Of a stretch of DNA of 64,000 bases, positions 58,017-64,000 are shown one piece after another. Both the position numbers and the translations under genes were made by a program. The notes under the pieces were generated by a model. The model ran no database searches, was not told the DNA's origin, and saw only the letters and a program-made list of their open reading frames with translations. How positions within the stretch are numbered: position 1 is the stretch's first letter; every line of letters begins with the position of its first letter. Source of the DNA: Henckelia pumila (Eukaryota; Streptophyta; Magnoliopsida; Lamiales; Gesneriaceae); the NCBI RefSeq assembly GCF_033568475.1, contig NC_133123.1, forward strand, positions 190,935,821-190,999,820, read 5' to 3'.

Positions 58017-59555
58017 TCTTTGAGAGCCTGTCGAGCTCTAGAGTCTGGCGGGGAAGGCTACCTTATCTATGCAGTTGATTTGTCCGCTGAGAGTATTGAG
58101 ATAGAGAGCATTCCTATTGTGGATGAATTTCCAGATGTGTTTCCTGATGAGATTCCGGGTTTTCCTCCTGCTAGGGAAGTCGAGTTTGGCATAGAGTTGA
58201 TGCCGGGTACTTCGCCTATTTCTAGGGCACCGTATCGTCTGGCTCCGTCAGAGATGCGTGAGTTGAAGAATCAGCTACAGGATCTTTTGGACAAGGGGTA
58301 CATTCGTCCTAGTGTGTCTCCTTGGGGAGCTCCTGTTCTCTTCGTGAAGAAGAATGATGGGTCGATGCGACTGTGCATTGACTATCGGCAGCTGAATCGA
58401 GTCACTGTGAAGAACAAGTATCCGTTGCCTCGTATTGATGACTTGTTCGATCAGCTGCAGGGCACGTCAGTTTACTCCAAGATTGACTTGAGATCTGGGT
58501 ATCATCAGTTGAGAGTCTGTGATCAGGACGTAGCCAAGACTGCATTCCGTACTCGCTATGGGCATTACGAGTTCCTAGTGATGCCATTTGGTTTGACTAA
58601 TGCGCCGGCTATATTCATGGATTTGATGAACCGCGTCTTCAGGGAGTATTTGGAAAAGTTTGTCGTGGTCTTCATTGACGACATCTTGGTGTATTCGCGT
58701 AATACGGAAGAACATGTTTCTCACTTGCGGTTGGTACTGCAGACTCTTCGAGATGAGCAGTTGTACGCCAAGCTGAGCAAGTGTGAGTTCTGGATGGATA
58801 GAGTGGTCTTTCTTGGCCACATCATATCCAGGGAAGGGATTTCTGTTGATTCAAGCAAGATTGAAGCGGTACTTAATTGGTCGCGTCCGACGACAGTTGC
58901 TGAGATCCGTAGTTTTCTGGGTCTAGCAGGGTATTATCGTCGCTTCATTCTAAACTTCTCTCAGTTAGATCGACCGTTGACGCAGCTTACCCGCAAGGGT
59001 GTGGATTTCGAGTGGTCCTCCGAGTGCGAGGAGAATTTCCGTGAGCTTCGACGGCGGTTGACTTCTGCGCCGGTGTTGGCATTACCGTCAGGATCTGGAG
59101 GGTATGTAGTTTACACGGATGCTTCTCTTCAGGGGTTAGGCTGTGTCCTGACTCAGAATGGGCATGTGATCGCATACGCTTCTAGACAGCTGAAGCTTCA
59201 CGAGGACAACTACCCAGTCCATGATTTGGAATTGGCAGCCATTGTGTTCGCTTTGAAGATCTGGCGTCATTATCTGTATGGCGAGAAATTTGAGATCTTC
59301 ACCGACCATAAGAGTCTCAAGTATTTGTTCACTCAGGCAGAGTTGAACATGAGGCAGAGACGTTGGATGGATTTGCTTAAGGACTATGATTGCGAGATTA
59401 AGTATCATCCGGGAGCTGCTAATCTCACCGCTGATGCTTTGAGTCGCAAGGTGCGATTATCCGCACTTCAGACTTGTTCGATGTCTAGTGCGATCAGTGA
59501 CTGTTGCACTTCAGGTTATACCTTCAAGCATAAGAAAGGTATGCAGAGTATCTAG
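58017..59555 (+). CDS. Reverse transcriptase and RNase H part of gag-pol
   Basis: Same frame as gag, no ATG needed. [20 protein letters not shown] precedes RT. RT holds [29 protein letters not shown] and the catalytic FIDDILVYS (the YxDD-type motif). RNase H carries [13 protein letters not shown], the Glu in [10 protein letters not shown], and [11 protein letters not shown]. The frame is closed by TAG at 59553-59555, where the next codons again continue the family sequence. It makes cDNA from element RNA within cytoplasmic particles. Confidence 0.92.
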   Translation, partial: SLRACRALESGGEGYLIYAVDLSAESIEIESIPIVDEFPDVFPDEIPGFPPAREVEFGIELMPGTSPISRAPYRLAPSEMRELKNQLQDLLDKGYIRPSVSPWGAPVLFVKKNDGSMRLCIDYRQLNRVTVKNKYPLPRIDDLFDQLQGTSVYSKIDLRSGYHQLRVCDQDVAKTAFRTRYGHYEFLVMPFGLTNAPAIFMDLMNRVFREYLEKFVVVFIDDILVYSRNTEEHVSHLRLVLQTLRDEQLYAKLSKCEFWMDRVVFLGHIISREGISVDSSKIEAVLNWSRPTTVAEIRSFLGLAGYYRRFILNFSQLDRPLTQLTRKGVDFEWSSECEENFRELRRRLTSAPVLALPSGSGGYVVYTDASLQGLGCVLTQNGHVIAYASRQLKLHEDNYPVHDLELAAIVFALKIWRHYLYGEKFEIFTDHKSLKYLFTQAELNMRQRRWMDLLKDYDCEIKYHPGAANLTADALSRKVRLSALQTCSMSSAISDCCTSGYTFKHKKGMQSI

Positions 59556-61007
59556 ATGTTTGCGATATTATCTGAGCCAGCCTTGTATTCGCGGATCCGA
59601 GATGCTCAGATGTCTGATTCGAAGACCCAGCATTTAGCTCGTCTAGCTAACGAGGGTAGCTCGTCTGGATTTCATTATCAGTCAGATGGATTTCTGTGTT
59701 TGTCTGGTAGGCTTGTGATTCCGCAGGATGAAGAGTTGCGAGAGGAGATTTTGTCTCAGGCGCATCACACTAAGTTGAGTATTCATCCTGGGAGCAACAA
59801 GATGTACAAGGATTTACGTACTCGTTTCTGGTGGAAGGGAATGAAACGCAGTGTTTATCAGTTTGTTTCGAGATGTTTGGTGTGTCAACAGGTCAAGGCA
59901 GAGCACCGACGACCTGGAGGATTGCTTCATAGTCTGTCTATTCCTGAATGGAAATGGGAGTTTATCACTATGGACTTTGTGACCCATTTGCCGGTATCCC
60001 CGAAGAACTGTGATGCTATCTGGGTTGTGGTGGACCGACTCACCAAGTCAGCGCATTTCATTGCCTATAGCCGAGAGTACTCTATGGATCGCATGGCACA
60101 GATGTACATTCAGGAGATCGTCCGACTTAATGGAGTGCCTGTGAGCATTGTCAGCGACCGGGACCCCAGGTTTACTTCTAGATTCTGGGGGAGTGTTCAG
60201 CGTGCGATGGGTATTACTCTCAGTTTGAGTACAGCCTATCATCCGGAGACTGATGGCCAGTCAGAACGCACTATCCGTACGTTAGAGGATATTCTTAGAG
60301 CGTGCGTCATGGATTTTGGTTCAGCCTGGCAGGATCATTTGCCGTTGATCGAGTTCGCTTACAACAACAGCTATCACACTAGTATTGGGATGGCACCTTT
60401 TGAGGCGTTGTATGGGCGACGTTGTCGTACTCCACTCTTCTGGGAAGAAGTGGGGGAGAGACAGGCTGAGGGACCGGAGTTTATCCAGCAGGCGATAGAC
60501 ATTGTTGATCAAATCAAGAAACGGATTAAGACTGCACAGGATCGTCAGGCCAGCTATGCTAATATCAAGCGTAGGCCTTTGCAGTTCGAGGTCGGGGAGA
60601 AAGTGTTTCTGAGAGTGTCACCTTTCCGCAAGATTATCAGATTTGGCCTTAAGGGCAAGTTGTCTCCCAGATTTATCGGTCCGTTTGAGATCTTGGAGAA
60701 CATTGGCGATTTGGCTTATCGACTAGCTTTGCCACCGCATCTGTCCAGTATTCACGACGTGTTCCACGTATCTCTGTTGCGACGGTATGTGGCGGATGAA
60801 TCTCATATTCTGCAGCGGTCTGAGGTTCAGGTAGACAAGGATTTGACTTATGTTGAGAAACCTCTTCGTATCCTGGATTTTAAGGATAAGGTTTTACGGA
60901 ACAAAGTCATTCCTTTGGTTTTAGTTCAGTGGCAGCGCCGAGGCACTGAGGAAGCTACTTGGGAGCTCGAGGACAGGATGCGTAAAGACCATCCTGAGTT
61001 GTTTTGA
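59556..61007 (+). CDS. Integrase with chromodomain, end of gag-pol
   Basis: 483 residues in the same frame. The zinc-binding HHCC module is HHTKLSIHPGSNKMY to SRCLVCQQVK. DDE core: Asp in WVVVDRLTKSAHF, Asp in [15 protein letters not shown], Glu in QSERTIRTLEDIL. A C-terminal chromodomain-like region (LVQWQRRGTEEATWELED) probably guides insertion to particular chromatin marks. It ends at TGA 61005, 121 bases before the polypurine tract. The start at 59556 is only the codon after the TAG stop, not a true start. Confidence 0.92.
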   Translation: MFAILSEPALYSRIRDAQMSDSKTQHLARLANEGSSSGFHYQSDGFLCLSGRLVIPQDEELREEILSQAHHTKLSIHPGSNKMYKDLRTRFWWKGMKRSVYQFVSRCLVCQQVKAEHRRPGGLLHSLSIPEWKWEFITMDFVTHLPVSPKNCDAIWVVVDRLTKSAHFIAYSREYSMDRMAQMYIQEIVRLNGVPVSIVSDRDPRFTSRFWGSVQRAMGITLSLSTAYHPETDGQSERTIRTLEDILRACVMDFGSAWQDHLPLIEFAYNNSYHTSIGMAPFEALYGRRCRTPLFWEEVGERQAEGPEFIQQAIDIVDQIKKRIKTAQDRQASYANIKRRPLQFEVGEKVFLRVSPFRKIIRFGLKGKLSPRFIGPFEILENIGDLAYRLALPPHLSSIHDVFHVSLLRRYVADESHILQRSEVQVDKDLTYVEKPLRILDFKDKVLRNKVIPLVLVQWQRRGTEEATWELEDRMRKDHPELF

Positions 61008-61128
61008 TTTCATTCTTTAAGTTGTATTTAGTTGCAAACTCTGTAAACGTTTGATTTGAATAAAGAATGTTTTTGATTTCTGTTTTTGCATTCGGTACTT
61101 AAGATCTGATTTCGAGAACGAAATATCT

Positions 61129-61142
61129 TAAGTGGGGGAGAA
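61129..61142 (+). promoter_or_regulatory. Polypurine tract
   Basis: AAGTGGGGGAGAA lies immediately before the 3' LTR and would prime plus-strand synthesis. Confidence 0.85.
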
Positions 61143-62465
61143 TGTAGTAGCCCGTACCCTAATTGAGTAATTAAAGGATTAATACTAATTAATTGAATTG
61201 GGTATCGGACGGATCGGAAGCTCCGAAGGCACGATCGGAAGCTCCGAACAGGATCGGAAGCTCCGATGAGCGATCGGAGGCACCGATGTTATTACGTCAG
61301 GCATGACGTGTGGTTGGATCGGAAGCTCCGATCACCCCTATCCGGAGTCAACAAGTGATATTTTGACATGTGGCAGATCAGGATCTTCGGAAGCTCCGAT
61401 GGCAGGATCGGACGTTCCGATCGAGGTTCGGACGTTCCGATCAAGGATCGGAAGTTCCGATCGTTGTCTATAAATAGAAGGCCGAAATTTCACTTTCATT
61501 TGCCAATTCCGAGTTCTCCTTTCCTTTCTAGTTCTTTTGGAGCTGTTCTAGTCTTCTTAGGCTTGGTCCGGAGGTCGGCGAGGCGTTCGATAGTCGTAGC
61601 GGAGTTGTGCCCAAGTTCTGGAGGCATCGACATCAAAGGGCTAACGACGGACGAAGGTATAGCTTTTGCTTCCTATAAATATTTGGGAGTATGCAATAGC
61701 TTAGTTAAGGCTTTTAGAGTACTTTAATGATAGTAGTATCATTTGGCAGTGTAGAGCAGACTATAGGTGTGGACCTAGAGTTGGTAGAGCTTGCACTGTT
61801 TTGAGGTACAAAAGTACTGTTCGAGATATCCTGACTGAGTATGCATGTATTACGTGATTGCATGATTTATATGCCATGATATTATGCTGCATTCATTTGC
61901 ATCTTGCTGTATCTCCTTCGAGATGTCTGTTAGTAGGGTTGTACCCTATCCTGTTAGTGGATGGACTTCCATCGATTTGGGTCCGGCGTATCCACGGTTA
62001 TCTCGGTATGGGAGCCACCTCCTGAAGCGACGGCACAGCGTGCTACATACCAGGGCCCGATCTGTCTCTGTTATCTGATCCTTGACCTCGAGTCTACAGG
62101 GAGTTCACTTTGCATGCATGTATACTCATACTCTCGCACTGAGCGTTTTATGCTCACGTCTCGTACTCTGTATTTTTCTGGACACCCTATTCCATGGGAC
62201 AGGTTTGCGATTGGACGAGGAGGGTGGATCCAGGAGGGGCTAGTCAGTGGTTGGCCAGCTGGAGCTTCGTTTAGGTTTTATTACTGTTGTTTGGGTTTAT
62301 ACAGCTATTCGATTTGGTTGTATATTATTGGATAAATTACAGATTCCTTTACTTGGGATTGTATAATATTTATGGTTTCCGCAGTTTTATTCTGATATCT
62401 GTTTAATTAAGTTAATTGCATGCCTAAGTTCTGTTTAGTAGGTGATCCGGGTAAGGGTCACTACA
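61143..62465 (+). repeat. 3' LTR of the chromovirus
   Basis: 1323 bp, the same termini as the 5' LTR. It lacks 19 bases (one palindrome unit with its spacer) present at about 55374-55392 of the 5' LTR, which accounts exactly for the length difference. Confidence 0.92.
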
Positions 62466-62689
62466 ATTTGAGTTCAAAGAAAAACTAGAACGAAGTAGAT
62501 TAAAGCTTCTTCGTCGCCGGATGCCGTCGTCCCATCTTCGTACCGAGTTCTTGAGATCTTGTGCACTCCAAAACTCTCAACAACCGTTCTTTTCTTCAGA
62601 GAAAGTCCCTAGACCCTCGTATCTTTTTTCTAAGCCAAGAGATCCCCCTTAAAATTCCGTCTAAAAACACTTTCCCAATTTAAGACATA

Positions 62690-62806
62690 CAGGGTGCGGG
62701 TGCGCTGTGTACATAGCGCTGGTGTGCTGATCGGGTGCATAATTCTTCGGAAATGTCCTACAGGGCGCGGGTGCGCTGGCCTTGGGCGCGGGTGCGCCTG
62801 GCTTAA
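62690..62806. repeat. GCGCGGGTGCGCTGG repeat in Athila-like LTR
   Basis: Near-identical GGTGCGGGTGCGCTG, GGCGCGGGTGCGCTGG and GGCGCGGGTGCGCCTGG occur within about 115 bases, interleaved with AGCGCTGGTGTGCTG. In minus orientation this lies within U3 of the LTR, about 190-300 bases from its start. Confidence 0.65.
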
Positions 62807-62992
62807 ATTCATTTCTCTTGTTTGAATTCCTTATTCCATCATTTTCGCTTCATTTTCTCAATAAAAATTGATTGATACCTAGATTCCTGCAACTACACTA
62901 ACAAGAAGAAAACATGCATAATATTGCTCGATACATCACAAAAGCTAAGTCAATTCATATAAAATATAAGTGCAAAAATTGCACTTATCACT

Positions 62993-63720
62993 CAAACCTC
63001 CGGTGCTTAATAATAGATGCCCAGGCCTCAAACCTCTGGGACTTTAAGATAGATGTTCAGGCCTCAAACCTCCAGAGCTTTAAGATAGATGCCCTAGCCT
63101 CAAACCTCCAGGGCTTAATTATAGATGCCCGGGCCTCAAACCTCCAGGACTTTAAGATATATGCCCGGGCCTCAAACCTCCAGGGCTTAATAATAGATGT
63201 CCCGGCCTCAAACCTCAGGGACTTTAAGGTAGATGCTCGGGCCTCAAACCTACAAGGCTTTGAGAGGTGCCGGGGCCTCATGTCTCCCGGGCATATAAGA
63301 TGTGTCAGGGCCTCATGTCTCCTGGGCTTTGAGAGGTCCGGGGCCTCATATCTTCCGAACTTATGAGGTGTGCCAGGGCCTCATGTCTTTTGGTCTTTGA
63401 GATGTGTCAGGGCCTCATGTCTCCCGGGCTTATAAAGTGTGCCAGGGCCTCATGTCTCCTGGGCTTATAAGGTGTGCCAGGGCCTCATGTCTCCTGGGCT
63501 TTGAGAGGTGCCGGGGCCTCATGGGCTTATAAGATGTGCCAGGGCCTCATGTCTCCTGGGCTTTGAGAGGTGCCGGTGCCTCATGTCTCTCGGGCTTATA
63601 AGGTATGCCAGGGCCTCATGTCTCCTGGGATTTCAGAGGTGCCGGGGCCTCTTGTTTCCCGGGCTTATAAGGTGTGTCAGGGCCTCATGTCTCCTGGGCT
63701 TTAAAATAAAGATGTCAGGG
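62993..63720 (+). repeat. Minisatellite, 34-36-bp units
   Basis: About twenty units of GGCCTCAAACCTCCAGGGCTT-type sequence. The first eight or so are 36 bp with a TTTAAGATAGATG or TTAATAATAGATG end. Later ones are about 34-36 bp with GGCCTCATGTCTCCTGGGC and TTATAAGGTGTGCCA or TTTGAGAGGTGCCG, so two variant families alternate. The 36-bp units keep a reading frame open in both directions, which explains the ORFs here; I do not treat these as genes. Confidence 0.85.
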
Positions 63721-63880
63721 CCTTACTGCTAGATCGCACGACAGAGAATTAAATCATGACGAGGCTTACTGCTAGATGGCACGTCCAAGAAATAAATCAT
63801 GGTGGGGCTTACTGCTAGATTACACGCCCGAAAAATAAATCATGGCGGGGCTTACTGCTAGATTTCATGCCCGAGTCAAG
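63712..63880 (+). repeat. Second minisatellite, about 43-bp units
   Basis: Four units of GGCTTACTGCTAGAT followed by CGCACG-type sequence and AAATAAATCATGGCG. It starts where the first minisatellite ends; the GGGCCT/GGGGCT join may reflect replication slippage between the two. Confidence 0.8.
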
Positions 63881-64000
63881 GTATGTTGATTAGTAGAGCT
63901 AGAACTCATGGTATCGACAGATGTAACTACGGACAACATATCCCTACAACACTCACCAATCCAACTCCAACCAACACAAGAGGCAGCACACGAGTAGAAA
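63881..64000. other. Window end, no feature seen
   Basis: Nothing recognised in the last 120 bases. Confidence 0.3.

Larger units (their letters stand above)
55185..62465 (+). mobile_element. Full-length Gypsy chromovirus (probably Tekay clade)
   Basis: The 7281-bp element has two near-identical LTRs, PBS, one long gag-pol frame, a polypurine tract and a perfect 5-bp duplication ATTTG (55180-55184 and 62466-62470). Pol order PR-RT-RNase H-INT with a C-terminal chromodomain places it in the chromoviruses; Met-tRNA PBS and size suit Tekay. The LTRs differ by about 17 single-base changes and one 19-bp indel, so it is young. Two in-frame stops mean it is probably not autonomous now. Confidence 0.93.
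54422..62990 (-). mobile_element. Athila-like 5' LTR (minus), split by a Gypsy insertion
   Basis: Parts 54422-55184 and 62471-62990 make one LTR of about 1.28 kb. In minus sense it starts TGATAAGTGCAA at 62990 and ends GCACGCAACA at 54422, right before the PBS. The interruption is the intact chromovirus, flanked by the exact duplication ATTTG. A GC-rich GCGCGGGTGCGC array lies in U3 at 62690-62800. The minisatellite begins immediately after 62990. Confidence 0.75.

Noticed and set aside
56592-61007. Three separate genes for gag, RT and integrase
   Set aside because: All three lie in one frame separated only by stop codons, and the second and third lack a true ATG start; they are parts of one polyprotein.
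52313-62990. Endogenous plant pararetrovirus or other viral insert
   Set aside because: Motif order, PBS and LTRs fit Athila-like and chromovirus retrotransposons; no movement or coat protein signature was seen.
62914-63366. 150-residue ORF (and a 74-residue antisense ORF) in the right-hand repeat
   Set aside because: Open frames result from 36-bp repeat units, a multiple of three, and show no codon or domain signal.

Overview
The window is a plant nuclear segment, most likely from a eudicot (possibly an asterid, low confidence). The evidence is spliced genes with GT-AG introns, plant LTR retrotransposons, hAT-type MITEs, a CACTA end and a Helitron. Only two host genes look intact. No tRNA, rRNA or CRISPR array was seen.

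Left third (1-26900) is a retrotransposon graveyard. A non-autonomous LTR element (5' LTR 139-1465, PBS 1470-1488, truncated 3' LTR from 3907) was hit by a stack of insertions. Its 3' LTR is broken at 3971 by a minus-strand Gypsy-type LTR (3971-4531 plus 8344-9740). That LTR was split by a Copia-type LTR (4532-8338, perfect TSD CTGTT), which was itself split by another Gypsy-type LTR (5045-7003). At 10420 a CACTA-like end begins. Behind it lie fragments of a PP1 phosphatase gene and an HD-Zip gene. Then come a Gypsy integrase remnant (12060-13570), a SINE-like tRNA-type head, and a minus-strand Gypsy gag/pol remnant with its LTR (13838-18043) carrying a hAT MITE (16804-17470). Two Copia 5' ends stand head to head (18048-24084), forming a large inverted repeat.

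Middle (27100-35100) is the host gene island. A hAT MITE ends 180 bp before the ATG of an 11-exon EXECUTER1-like gene (27900-32819), a chloroplast singlet-oxygen sensor. A convergent intronless UGT91-type glycosyltransferase gene follows (33642-35048, minus).

Right of that (about 36.5-48.46 kb) is an autonomous-type Helitron. It carries an RPA70-like OB-fold gene with one stop, tandem-repeat spacers, and a Rep/helicase gene whose Rep half is riddled with stops while the PIF1 helicase ORF is open. Its 3' hairpin and CTAG end are at 48429-48455. Beyond it (48.5-52.3 kb) lie exon fragments of glucan phosphorylase and Ppx/GppA genes and an AT-rich degenerate repeat.

Right end (52.3-64 kb) is a minus-strand Athila-like element (gag/protease, PBS, LTR 54422-62990). 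Its LTR is interrupted by a young full-length chromovirus Gypsy element (55185-62465, TSD ATTTG) whose single polyprotein frame has two stops. A two-part minisatellite follows.

The most unusual pattern is that several unrelated LTR families here each carry their own iterated GC-rich palindrome. In three families it lies just upstream of a TATA box, in others near the LTR 3' end or in the leader.
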